Shown here piece by piece: positions 30,926-39,464 of a DNA stretch of 43,333 nucleotides (positions are counted from its first letter, which is position 1; every line of letters begins with the position of its first letter). The translations under genes were made by a program, and so were the position numbers. The notes beneath the pieces were generated by a model. The model worked only from the letters and a program-made list of their open reading frames with translations. It searched no databases and was not told the origin of the DNA. This DNA is from an uncultured Lachnospiraceae bacterium (lineage in GTDB: Bacteria; Bacillota; Clostridia; Lachnospirales; Lachnospiraceae), in contig CAJTPM010000032.1 of assembly GCA_910578085.1 (NCBI GenBank), positions 1 to 43,333 of the forward strand. The letters run 5' to 3'.

Positions 30926-33379
30926 CTATCCCGCAGATCCGCCGGAATACTGCCACGCCCTGGTTGTTTCCACCGTCCGCTCCGTTTTTGCCTCCACACA
31001 GTAAAGCCTGCTGTAATGCCCCGCATCGTCCATCAGATACCCCTCGATCACATAATCATAGAGCCCGGTGCGGTACATCACGTTCACGATATTTTCTCCA
31101 CGGTAACCATCCACCCACATCATGATCGGCGTTCCCAGTCTCTCCTCATTTTCGGAAATCATCTCCTGCAGAACGGTACCTTCCGCCTCCGTCTTTGTCC
31201 CAAAAATCAGTCCGCTGTCGATCCACATATTCGAGGGAGTCCACATATGTTTATAATAGTCTTCCACCGCTCCGTCATTATCGAAATCACTGCCCAGTCC
31301 ATACTCTGTTTTTTGTTCGGCATCCCCTGTGGAAGACTCCGCGGTCTCCGTCTTTTGATAGATCTCCGGTGCCTTCCATATCTGTCTCTCCGCAATCTCC
31401 CAATATCCTTCCTCGCAGGATGTCACAGCGATCACCTGCTTTTCCGGCACCAGATTTAGCGCCACGGTCTCCGCCGGTCTGCCGTTTCGATATGCGTACA
31501 AAACCAGCGCACTCCTCTCCTTCTTACCATAATCGACGATCGTACGACACACATAGTTTTTTCCCTCCCATGAGATCACCACAAAAGGCCATCTGAAGGC
31601 AGAAAAACGCTCTGTCTCCTCATATTCTCCCTCCGCGTTTCCCTGAAACACTGCAAAATCGGTAAATCCCGCCGTTCCGCCGTCACATATCAGAGCATAG
31701 ATGTCTTCATAACCATCATCGTCCAGATCTGCCAATATCAATCTGTTTTCCTCAGCCCAGTATTCTTCCCAGTCCCCTCCTGTACCTGTAATATCAGGAT
31801 TTTCCGCTCTGACCTCTTCTGCCTCTGCCTCCGTAAGCTCCCGCCCTGTCTCACAGGACCACAGAAATTCCATCTCTCTGTTCTCCTCAAAGGCTCTTGT
31901 CAGAGCCTCGACAAGACTCTCCGGTATATATTCCTCTTCTCCCGGCACGCCATGTCTCACATGGTAGAGTTCTTTCGGCGCGTATCCCTGATAAAACTGA
32001 TCATACAGTTTCCGGATACCGGGATTATTCTGCCAATCCTTTTCCGGAAAAGTTTCGGAAGCAATGCATTCTCCGCTCCTCTTATCCGTCAGGATTACAG
32101 AAACCGTTCCCGCCCCGCGCTGACTGGATATGCTGCGGATCTCCTCCAATACGGCGCCGTTCCACCGATACAGTCTTTCTACTGCACTCTGCTCTTCGTA
32201 ATTTTCGTCACTGCCGCACCATATTGTCTCAAAGTCATCGCAGAAGATCGCTTTATCTATCTTAAAACTTTCATCGGACGGCATAACCGCCTCCACAAAC
32301 TTCCTGTCTGCCCTGTTCCAGATCAGATAGTCATTCTTTTTTTCCTCATCTCTGTCTCTCTTTTTGAGATCAGGACAGCCGTCAAAGTTGATATCCTTAC
32401 AGATATCCAGGTTGCCCTGCAACACCTGTGCCGGTCTCTCAAAATTTCCGTCCTGATATACGGCGATTTTCTCCTGGCCATCCTCCTGTTTTCCCTCTCT
32501 CAGCAGATAAACCGCCTCTTTTTCCCCGAAATTCCTGATATAAATTTTATTCTTACTAAATTCCGCAACTATTCTGCCGCCTATCACATCCGATCTTATC
32601 TTTCTTCCATTGGACAATTCCGTAAAACTGAAACTTCTTGCCGTATTCTCTTCCAGCAGATACAATTCCTCATCGAATACCAGCATATGGAAGCTTTTTC
32701 CTTCCTCTGTGGCGCCCCACACTCCAAAATATCTTTCCGCATCCGGGCTGTCTTTGAAGGAAAACCATCCTATACTATCCCCGTCGCTGCCAAAATATTC
32801 CTTTGCTGCAAGAATCAGCTCCCACTTACAGTCCCATTCTGTCCTGTAATGTGTCAAATACAGTTTCTCAAAAAGTTTTTCCTTCGAAGAAAGACAGACC
32901 GATACCGCTCCGTCCTCCCGTTCCTGGTATTCCCACTGAGTTTTTTGCTCCGAAATAATCACCTGAATATCGCCAAAAGTAAACTCCAGCTTTGTATGCT
33001 CCACAGGAACCTCCTCCCAGACGATCTTCGCCGGTTCCACAATGCCTGTCGGCACGCCCAGTTCTGAGACATATTCCGTCTCTTCATCCTCGGAACCGGG
33101 AACATTGTTCCCGTCCTTGTCAGACAGGCCGTAATCTCCATATTCTTCTCTGTCCTGTAAGCAGGAATCACTGCTTCCCGCACCGCCAGGCAGACCAGAA
33201 ACAGCATCTTCCTCCGATAAGCCGCCTTCCATATTCCCCTGCGCATCTTCCTGCAGATCTGAATCTGCGGTCTCTTCCATATTATAAGCAGCACGATGCC
33301 TGCTGGCAAAAACGATCTCCGCCGCCAGAATAAGCACCAATATCGCACACTGTATGCCCGCCGCTTTTGTAACCTTCAT
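30926..33379 (-). CDS. Large membrane-anchored extracytoplasmic protein with DxDxDG motifs
   Basis: An 817-residue protein with one N-terminal membrane anchor or uncleaved signal (residues about 7-27, AGIQCAILVLILAAEIVFAS), then an acidic Ser/Gly/Glu-rich spacer to about residue 100. The rest is outside the cell. Calcium-loop or FG-GAP/VCBS-like segments occur as LADLDDDGYEDIYALICDGG, DINFDGCPDLKKRD and SDFDNDGAVEDYYKHMW, spaced across the protein. Such loops are common in beta-propeller-like secreted proteins. No enzymatic motif was seen. The start at 33379 is chosen for the GGGG box 7 nt before it. A longer frame would overlap the upstream gene by 28 nt. The function is unknown, and a sensor or adhesin role is speculative. 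Confidence 0.65.
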   Translation of the reverse strand: MKVTKAAGIQCAILVLILAAEIVFASRHRAAYNMEETADSDLQEDAQGNMEGGLSEEDAVSGLPGGAGSSDSCLQDREEYGDYGLSDKDGNNVPGSEDEETEYVSELGVPTGIVEPAKIVWEEVPVEHTKLEFTFGDIQVIISEQKTQWEYQEREDGAVSVCLSSKEKLFEKLYLTHYRTEWDCKWELILAAKEYFGSDGDSIGWFSFKDSPDAERYFGVWGATEEGKSFHMLVFDEELYLLEENTARSFSFTELSNGRKIRSDVIGGRIVAEFSKNKIYIRNFGEKEAVYLLREGKQEDGQEKIAVYQDGNFERPAQVLQGNLDICKDINFDGCPDLKKRDRDEEKKNDYLIWNRADRKFVEAVMPSDESFKIDKAIFCDDFETIWCGSDENYEEQSAVERLYRWNGAVLEEIRSISSQRGAGTVSVILTDKRSGECIASETFPEKDWQNNPGIRKLYDQFYQGYAPKELYHVRHGVPGEEEYIPESLVEALTRAFEENREMEFLWSCETGRELTEAEAEEVRAENPDITGTGGDWEEYWAEENRLILADLDDDGYEDIYALICDGGTAGFTDFAVFQGNAEGEYEETERFSAFRWPFVVISWEGKNYVCRTIVDYGKKERSALVLYAYRNGRPAETVALNLVPEKQVIAVTSCEEGYWEIAERQIWKAPEIYQKTETAESSTGDAEQKTEYGLGSDFDNDGAVEDYYKHMWTPSNMWIDSGLIFGTKTEAEGTVLQEMISENEERLGTPIMMWVDGYRGENIVNVMYRTGLYDYVIEGYLMDDAGHYSRLYCVEAKTERTVETTRAWQYSGGSAG

Positions 33380-33426
33380 TTTGAAACCCCATTCCGTTTT
33401 CTCCGTCTGCTCAGGAAATCCCTGCT

Positions 33427-34812
33427 CTACAGATATCTCTCCACAATCTCCCAAAACCCCTCAATATAATAATCCGCCAGCCTCCTCTTTTCCCTGTCCG
33501 AGTCCAGAGAATATGCATCCTGCACGGCGCATACTTTCATCCCCGCATTCTTCCCGGCCATAATGCCTGCGGGCAGATCCTCAAACACAAGGCACTTTGC
33601 AGGATCCGCCTGCAGTTCCCCTGCCACCGCCAGATAAATGTCCGGGGCAGGCTTTCCCCGCTGTACTTCCGATCCTGTTTTGATACAGCTGATATACTCG
33701 GTCAGCCCGTGCACCCGCTCAACGGTCTCAAGCAGTTCTCTGGAATTACTGGTAGCGATCCCCATTTTGATCCCTCTGTTTTTGCAGATCTCCATAAACT
33801 CCCGCACACCGGTCTTGAGAGGCACTTCTTTCTCATACTTCTCCCAGGCCATTTCGTTCCAGTCTGCCATGATCTTTTCCACCGGATCCGCAATCTCAAA
33901 ATGCTCTTTAAAATAAAGAGCCGTCTCATAAAAACTCATGCCTTCGATTTCCGACTGCAGCGTGTCGGGCAAAGGGATATTAAATCTTCCCAGATACTCC
34001 TTATCGATCCGTTTCCACATCCACATGGAGTCGGCCATCGTCCCGTCCACATCAAAGATCACCGCCTCCACATTCTCCAGAGACGGCCATCTGTCTTTCA
34101 GGCTCTGCACCTCTTCTGCTGTCAGTCTCCGGCACTCCCCGGCTTCCATTTTCTCATCCAGGTATAACGTCCCCATCCGCAGTCTTTTCAGATGCAATAC
34201 TTTATTTCCCACCGCGGCAAACATCCGCTTCACCTGATGATAGCGTCCCTCCATAATGGACAGATGAACTTTTCCGTCCTTCTGCACCGTCACTCTCGCA
34301 GACATCGTAGGCTTCTCATCACCGATATCCACGCCGCATTCCAACGTCAGGACCTCCTCCGCATGGAGCGGTCTTTCCGGCGTCACCTCATAGGTTTTTA
34401 CCACATGCTTTTTCGGGGATAGCAGTTCATGGCCCAGCGCTCCATCGTTTGTCAAAAGCAACAGTCCCTCCGTGTCCTTATCCAATCTTCCCACCGGAAA
34501 AAGCCCCTTCGGAAAGGGAGTCTCCTCCCTTACTTCCCAGACTTTTTTCAGGAAATCCAGCACGGTTTCCTCCCGCTTATCCTCCGTAGCTGAAACAATG
34601 CCCTGAGGTTTGTAAAACATAATGTAAGCATACTTCTCAAAGACAATCTTTTGACCATTACAGTCAACATCCGCCGCATTCTCATCAATTTTCAACTCCG
34701 GATTTTTGCAGACCTCTCCGTCCACTGTCACCCGTCCTTTTTTTATCATCTCCTTCACACCGCTTCTCGTCCCGATCCCCGCGTCACAGAGATATTTATC
34801 CAATCTCACCAT
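33427..34812 (-). CDS. RsuA-type pseudouridine synthase fused to a HAD phosphatase
   Basis: A 461-residue two-enzyme fusion. Residues 1-60 are an S4 domain (RLDKYLCDAGIGTRSGVKEM). Residues 60-240 are an RsuA/RluB/E/F catalytic domain with GRLDKDTEGLLLLTNDG, catalytic Asp111, and MEGRYHQVKRMFAAVGNKV. Residues about 248-461 are a HAD hydrolase of the beta-phosphoglucomutase-like class. That part has the nucleophile motif FDVDGTMAD (D254, D256), IATSNS (motif II), K in RGKPAPDIYL (motif III) and VFEDLPAGIMAGKNAG (motif IV). All key residues of both halves are present. The first half modifies small- or large-subunit rRNA, and the second may dephosphorylate a small molecule. There is no linker stop or frameshift. 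It is upstream of the large anchored protein. Confidence 0.9.
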   Translation of the reverse strand: MVRLDKYLCDAGIGTRSGVKEMIKKGRVTVDGEVCKNPELKIDENAADVDCNGQKIVFEKYAYIMFYKPQGIVSATEDKREETVLDFLKKVWEVREETPFPKGLFPVGRLDKDTEGLLLLTNDGALGHELLSPKKHVVKTYEVTPERPLHAEEVLTLECGVDIGDEKPTMSARVTVQKDGKVHLSIMEGRYHQVKRMFAAVGNKVLHLKRLRMGTLYLDEKMEAGECRRLTAEEVQSLKDRWPSLENVEAVIFDVDGTMADSMWMWKRIDKEYLGRFNIPLPDTLQSEIEGMSFYETALYFKEHFEIADPVEKIMADWNEMAWEKYEKEVPLKTGVREFMEICKNRGIKMGIATSNSRELLETVERVHGLTEYISCIKTGSEVQRGKPAPDIYLAVAGELQADPAKCLVFEDLPAGIMAGKNAGMKVCAVQDAYSLDSDREKRRLADYYIEGFWEIVERYL

Positions 34813-34840
34813 ACTCTTTTCCTGCCCTGTATTCTCTATC

Positions 34841-34948
34841 TCTTTATTCGTAACGGTTCAGCCGTCATGTCATTTCATTAACACCTTAGCTCAGCCGTGA
34901 GGAACCTTTAACGAAATGGCATTGAGGTCTGAACCGTTATCTTTATTC
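34841..34948. mobile_element. MITE-like 90-bp palindromic element with 9-bp flanking direct repeat
   Basis: Outer inverted repeats TAACGGTTCAG (34851-34861) and CTGAACCGTTA (34929-34939) are perfect over 11 bp. Inner arms (34867-34881 and 34908-34922) pair in 13 of 15 positions, and 26 nt form the centre, so the whole folds into one long hairpin. TCTTTATTC occurs immediately outside on both sides (34841-34849 and 34940-34948) as expected of a 9-bp target-site duplication. It contains no reading frame. It lies between the divergent RsuA-HAD and ylbJ genes. Confidence 0.75.
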
Positions 34949-35051
34949 CTAAGACCCTGTAAAAATTTTAGCAAAACTTCTGGTAAACTTACTTCTAAAA
35001 TTTTTTTCGCCCTGTATACTATTATAAAACAACAGAATACAGGATATAATT

Positions 35052-36188
35052 TTGAAAAACTCCCGCTTTTTTTCCACCATCCAGCTTCTTTTCCTGCTGT
35101 TACTTTGCATTTTCATCCTTCGCTCACCGGCAGAAGCCTGTTCCCATGCTGCCATAGCCCTCAGACTGTGGTTTGAAAAAATGATTCCCTCGCTGTTTCC
35201 CTTTATGATCCTCTCCGGCCTGATCGTCAGACTGGATTTCGGCCGCCTGCTGGCCCTCCCGGTCTACCCATTCCTTGGCCGCCTCTATCAGATCAGTAAA
35301 ACCATGTGTACCACGCTGCTCATAGGGTTTCTGTTCGGCTTTCCATTAGGCGCCAAGACCATCGCCGAAGAGTACAGCCTCGGTCAGCTGTCCAGACCAC
35401 AGGCGCAATACCTGCTGTCTTTCTGCAACAATATCGGTCCGGTCTATCTGCTCAGTTTTGCCCTGCCCCTTCTGGGATTATCTTCGGATTCCAGCGATAC
35501 ACTGCTGCAGCGTTTCGTCATGGCAGCCTTTTTCGGGATTCCTCTGCTCTACGGGTTGATTTTGCGCTATACGGTTTACCACTCTGTCCCTCTTGCCGCG
35601 GACCATTCCCACTCTGTAAAAAACGCCGCTTCTCCGGCACATTCCTCCACTCTACACACTGCTTCGCAACTCCTGCACTTTAAAACCCCTCATGCCGCCC
35701 CAAAGCGCCCGGACTCCCAAAGCCGCTCTCCCCTGACCGCAGCATCCTCAGACAGCTGCAAAAAAGCCGCCGCTCCTTCTTTCATCCAGGCTCTGGACGC
35801 CTCCGTCACCTCCGCCTGCACCGCCATCACAAGGCTGGGCGGTTATATGATATTTTTTATTGTCTGTAATCTGCCGCTGCAGCAGGCCACTTCCTTTCTC
35901 AGATTACCCGCCGCAAAAAACGGTGCGGCAAAGCTTGCCGTTTTCGCCGCACCGGTACTGGAGATCACCAGCGGCCTTGCCCTGTCGAAAGATGCGCTTT
36001 CACCCGCCCTTTTCATGGCCATGCTCACCTTCGGCGGCCTCTCCTGCTTTGCCCAGACTTATACCTGCATCAGAGACACGGATTTGTCCTTCGGAAATTA
36101 CTGCCTTCACAAAATTCTTCAGAGCACTATCGCCTTCTGCCTTTACGCTTTGCTTTTTTCTGCTTTTTCCGGTAAACCGCCTTTGTGA
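35052..36188 (+). CDS. ylbJ: YlbJ-like nucleoside-recognition (gate-domain) membrane protein
   Basis: A 378-residue membrane protein resembling the sporulation integral membrane protein YlbJ. It has the gate-domain segments WFEKMIPSLFPFMILSGLIV, IGFLFGFPLGAKTIAEEY and LLSFCNNIGPVYLLSFALPL in the first half and a second set from residue 249. Between them is a Ser/Ala/His/Pro-rich, probably cytoplasmic insertion (about 178-243) unlike the rest. Initiation is probably TTG at 35052, with AGGA about 7 nt upstream, since the first ATG lies 43 codons later inside a conserved part. YlbJ is needed in spore formation in Bacillus. Its 3' end overlaps the convergent amidase gene by 62 nt. Confidence 0.75.
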   Translation: MKNSRFFSTIQLLFLLLLCIFILRSPAEACSHAAIALRLWFEKMIPSLFPFMILSGLIVRLDFGRLLALPVYPFLGRLYQISKTMCTTLLIGFLFGFPLGAKTIAEEYSLGQLSRPQAQYLLSFCNNIGPVYLLSFALPLLGLSSDSSDTLLQRFVMAAFFGIPLLYGLILRYTVYHSVPLAADHSHSVKNAASPAHSSTLHTASQLLHFKTPHAAPKRPDSQSRSPLTAASSDSCKKAAAPSFIQALDASVTSACTAITRLGGYMIFFIVCNLPLQQATSFLRLPAAKNGAAKLAVFAAPVLEITSGLALSKDALSPALFMAMLTFGGLSCFAQTYTCIRDTDLSFGNYCLHKILQSTIAFCLYALLFSAFSGKPPL

Positions 36189-37605
36189 TCGTCAGCAGAA
36201 TCAGCAGGGAGACCAGAAGCCCCAGGATTGCCAGCCATAAAAACTGAGAGACATCGTTACTGTCGATCAATACTTCTTCTTTTTCCGCGTCCTGCTTCTC
36301 ATACCGGCTCATATCGATCTGATGAACGTCTCCGGAAGCCTCCAGCGCATCCTCTTTAGCCTCTCCATCCTCTTCCAAATTTAAGGCATCCGTCTCCTGA
36401 CCGGGAGTCATCACTTCCCGGAAAGAAGTATCTGCCTCCTGGGAGGTTGTATCCGTTCCCGTATCAGCAGAATCCGTTCCCTGTATGGAAGTATCCGCTC
36501 CCGGAGATACATTTCCTGCACCCTCCGGTTTTCCAGACAGCGCCGGAATTTCCACGGTCTCCGTCTCCGTATCGAGATCATAACCGTTGTATACCCGGCA
36601 CTTCAGGGAAATATCCTGATCCGTGGGCACTTTCAGGGTGCATTCCAGTTCATTCCCCATGGCCTCCCACTTCTGCAAACCGCTGTAAGTAGTTCCGCCG
36701 TTCAAACTGTAATCATAATACAGCAGACCGCTTTCCGGATCCTCGCCGGTCAGCAGGATATTCACCTCTCCCGTTTCCGGCTTTGTCCGAAGACAGGTCA
36801 AAGACACCTTCACCGGCTCCGTATCATCCGGCTTCATCACAACAGAAGGCACTTCCACTTTTGGCCTCTCGTATTTCCGATAATCCACGCCAAGTTTTGG
36901 CGAATACAGTCCGTAATACTTTGCCACCGTCGTCGCATCCAGCACGCCCAGCCTTTTCATCGCCTCCGTTGTCTCGTAACGTCCCTTATCCTCCCTGTGG
37001 TCCAGATGACAGTGCTCGATAATGGCAGCCGGGATCCCATACTCCTCACAATGCTGAATGATCCCGTAATAATCAATACCATCTTTATTTAATCTGGTTT
37101 TAACGCCCCGGTTGTACAGATCCAGGGTGCACAATTCTTTCAGACACAGATCCCCGAAACTTTTTCCCTCCGCATAACATTTTCCGAAAGCGGATACCCA
37201 GACTTCCGTTCCGTATAACGTATGTTTTTCCGACATATTGAAATGCAGGCAGAACAGAAAATCCGCCTCCACCTCCTTCGCATAATCGGCCCGTTTCTGC
37301 AAAGACAGTTCCGTATCATCGGTTCTTGTCAGATAAACTTCTATCCCCTCATACTTTTCCAGCTCTTCCACCATGGCCTCCGCCACAACCATCGTCATAT
37401 ATTTTTCCGTATAACTGCCGTACTGGCCTCCCAGATTTTCACCGCCGTGGCCCGGATCGATCACGATCTTCACGGGTTCCGCATGTACTGCTGCCGCCGG
37501 AAAGAGGGCCAGAAAAGTAACGGATATCACACAAAAAAATAATTTCTTATAGAATAAAAAGGGCCGACTTCCCTGGAAACCGGCCATCATCCACTTCATT
37601 TTCAT
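36127..37605 (-). CDS. Membrane-anchored N-acetylmuramoyl-L-alanine amidase (Amidase_3)
   Basis: A 492-residue cell-wall hydrolase. Residues about 20-42 are a signal peptide (AAAVHA cleavage region). Residues 45-225 are an Amidase_3 domain with the zinc ligands H53 (IDPGHGGENLGG), E67 and H121 (CLHFN) and the catalytic E197 (AIIEHCH). Then come a beta-sandwich-like part (about 235-345) and a Ser/Thr/Asp-rich spacer (345-440). A C-terminal membrane helix (about 452-473) with a Lys/Arg-rich tail completes it. The enzyme cuts the amide between muramic acid and L-alanine. The tail anchor is unusual for amidases of this type. Its ATG shares one base with the stop of the coiled-coil gene (TAATG), and its last codons overlap ylbJ. 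Confidence 0.85.
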   Translation of the reverse strand: MKMKWMMAGFQGSRPFLFYKKLFFCVISVTFLALFPAAAVHAEPVKIVIDPGHGGENLGGQYGSYTEKYMTMVVAEAMVEELEKYEGIEVYLTRTDDTELSLQKRADYAKEVEADFLFCLHFNMSEKHTLYGTEVWVSAFGKCYAEGKSFGDLCLKELCTLDLYNRGVKTRLNKDGIDYYGIIQHCEEYGIPAAIIEHCHLDHREDKGRYETTEAMKRLGVLDATTVAKYYGLYSPKLGVDYRKYERPKVEVPSVVMKPDDTEPVKVSLTCLRTKPETGEVNILLTGEDPESGLLYYDYSLNGGTTYSGLQKWEAMGNELECTLKVPTDQDISLKCRVYNGYDLDTETETVEIPALSGKPEGAGNVSPGADTSIQGTDSADTGTDTTSQEADTSFREVMTPGQETDALNLEEDGEAKEDALEASGDVHQIDMSRYEKQDAEKEEVLIDSNDVSQFLWLAILGLLVSLLILLTITKAVYRKKQKKAKRKGRRR

Positions 37606-38216
37606 TACATCAGCTCCAAATCTTCTTTGACTTCCGCCGTCTTCGTGACGCCTGCTTCCGCCTCCTCCAGGTCCTCCGGTATCGGCATAAGCTCCCGTCT
37701 GTTGGAAGACACGATCTCCTGATACTGCTTGATATGTCCCAGCAGATTCTCATAATCGGCAGATGCCGTCTGCATCGAACCCGCAAGAATCCCCTCCACA
37801 TGGGCTAACAGATCATCCGTATACTGCATGGCAGACATACGCATTTCATTCGCCTCCATCACAGCCCGATCCAAAAGTTCCTGGGCCTGCCTGTGGGCCG
37901 CCGTCACAACCTCGTCCGCCTGGGCATAGGCCTGCTGCATGATCTGATGTTCACTGATCAGCTCTGTCCGCTGGATCGTGGTATCCTTGATCAGCTGTTC
38001 TGCTCTCGCCTTCGCGTCGTTTAAAATTTCTTCCTTATTCTGAATGATGCGCTGATATCGTTTGATCTCATCCGGCGTCTTCACACGGAGTTCCCGAATC
38101 AGCTCCTCAATTTCATCTTTGTTCACCAGGATCTTACTGTTGCTGAATGTCTGATATTTACAACTGTCAATATACTCTTCTATCTCATCGATTAACTGCT
38201 CAATTCTGCTGCTCAT
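37605..38216 (-). CDS. DivIVA/ATP-synthase-B-like coiled-coil protein
   Basis: A 203-residue, mostly helical protein. Residues about 45-145 form a long coiled coil rich in Ala, Glu, Gln and Arg (EILNDAKARAEQLIKDTTIQ, AQADEVVTAAHRQAQELLDR). Its N-terminal segment (RIEQLIDEIEEYIDSCKYQT) is the mark of the Clostridial 'DivIVA-like/vacuolar ATPase' small proteins found beside coaD and rsmD. It may place cell-division or envelope proteins. There is no membrane segment. GGAG precedes the ATG. It is downstream of coaD and joined to the amidase by a one-base overlap. Confidence 0.72.
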   Translation of the reverse strand: MSSRIEQLIDEIEEYIDSCKYQTFSNSKILVNKDEIEELIRELRVKTPDEIKRYQRIIQNKEEILNDAKARAEQLIKDTTIQRTELISEHQIMQQAYAQADEVVTAAHRQAQELLDRAVMEANEMRMSAMQYTDDLLAHVEGILAGSMQTASADYENLLGHIKQYQEIVSSNRRELMPIPEDLEEAEAGVTKTAEVKEDLELM

Positions 38217-38308
38217 TTTTACTCCATTTCCATATTCTGACCAATGCCTTCAGATCCCGCACAGGTATCCTGTAAACCCTGTCCTTTGTTCGTCTCACCA
38301 CCTGTCTG

Positions 38309-38791
38309 TCAATGTCCATATTTCTCATACATCATATCCCGCACAAAGCCGGGTACCTGCTTGGAAATATCCCCTTTGAACATGGCGATCTCCTTCACCG
38401 TGGAAGAACTCAGATACGCATATTCCAGACTCGTCGTCAAAAACATTGTATCCAGATGCCCGTCAGACAGCACTCTATTCGTCTGTGCGATCTGCAGCTC
38501 ATACTCAAAGTCCGTAATGGCACGCAGTCCTCTGATCGACACACCAATATTATTTTTCCTCGTATAATCCACTAAAAGACCGCTGAAAGAATCCACTTTC
38601 ACATTGGGATACTCTTTTGTAGCCTCTTTCAGCATTTTAACACGTTCCTCTACAGAAAACAATGGCGTCTTCATTTTGTTATCCAAAATACTCACCGTCA
38701 ATTCATCAAAAATTTCCGCGGAACGTTTGATAATATCCAGATGCCCATAAGTAACCGGATCAAAACTGCCGGGATAAACTGCTGATTTCAT
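38309..38791 (-). CDS. coaD: Phosphopantetheine adenylyltransferase
   Basis: A 160-residue CoaD, making dephospho-CoA from 4'-phosphopantetheine and ATP. It has the nucleotidyltransferase motif GSFDPVTYGH, the GISIRG-equivalent GVSIRGLRAITDFEYE, and the ATP-binding SSSTVKEIAMF. The length is normal. ATG 38791 has GGAG 7 nt upstream. It follows rsmD by 21 nt, the widespread rsmD-coaD pairing of Firmicutes. Confidence 0.96.
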   Translation of the reverse strand: MKSAVYPGSFDPVTYGHLDIIKRSAEIFDELTVSILDNKMKTPLFSVEERVKMLKEATKEYPNVKVDSFSGLLVDYTRKNNIGVSIRGLRAITDFEYELQIAQTNRVLSDGHLDTMFLTTSLEYAYLSSSTVKEIAMFKGDISKQVPGFVRDMMYEKYGH

Positions 38792-38812
38792 AATATTTCT
38801 CCCCACCTTATT

Positions 38813-39364
38813 TTAGAATGCTTTTTTCAAAAAAACATGTTTATTGGTCTTGTAACACTTCTCTTTTTCTACAAAAAATCCATAACTTTCCACAAATCCG
38901 AAGTCCTGTCCCTTATCCGCTTCCAATACAAGCAGTGTATCTTCCGTCACATAACTCCTGTCCCTTAAAACTGACAGCAGTTTTTCATAGTGCTCCTCAC
39001 CATAAGGCGGATCCGCAAAAATTATATCGACTGCCTTCTCATGCAGAACGTACAGCGCAGCATAGACATCCTGCTTTAACAGAACTGTCTCCTGTGTCAT
39101 CTTCGCAAATTTCAAATTATCCGCAATACAGGCGGCTGCCTCCCGTCCGTTCTCCACAAAATAAGCTTTTTTGGCTCCTCTGCTGACCGCCTCAATGCCG
39201 ATCTGCCCACTCCCGGCAAACAGATCTACAAATACGCACCCGGGAATATCCGGCATCAGCATATTAAACAAAGTTTCTTTTATTCTGTCCGTGGTGGGCC
39301 TTGTGCTCTCCCCCACCGGCGTCTTAAGCGGCAGACTGCGCGCCTTTCCTGCTATGATTCTCAT
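38813..39364 (-). CDS. rsmD: 16S rRNA (guanine966-N2)-methyltransferase
   Basis: A 183-residue RsmD. MRIIAGKARSLPLKTPVGES is the family start, followed by RPTTDRIKETLFNML, the SAM-binding VFVDLFAGSGQIGIEAVSRG, and the catalytic DPPY motif in DIIFADPPYGEEHY. It methylates a guanine of 16S rRNA during 30S assembly. ATG 39364 is preferred over a frame starting 28 codons upstream, which lacks similarity. AGAGAGAAG precedes it. It is cotranscribed with coaD. Confidence 0.95.
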   Translation of the reverse strand: MRIIAGKARSLPLKTPVGESTRPTTDRIKETLFNMLMPDIPGCVFVDLFAGSGQIGIEAVSRGAKKAYFVENGREAAACIADNLKFAKMTQETVLLKQDVYAALYVLHEKAVDIIFADPPYGEEHYEKLLSVLRDRSYVTEDTLLVLEADKGQDFGFVESYGFFVEKEKCYKTNKHVFLKKAF

Positions 39365-39464
39365 ATCTTCTCTCTTTCTACGATGCAACTTACGCGATTG
39401 AAGTTTAAAAATACAGAAAATTTTCCTCCTGGTGTTCGCATTCCGCAACCGGATAACTCTGCCC

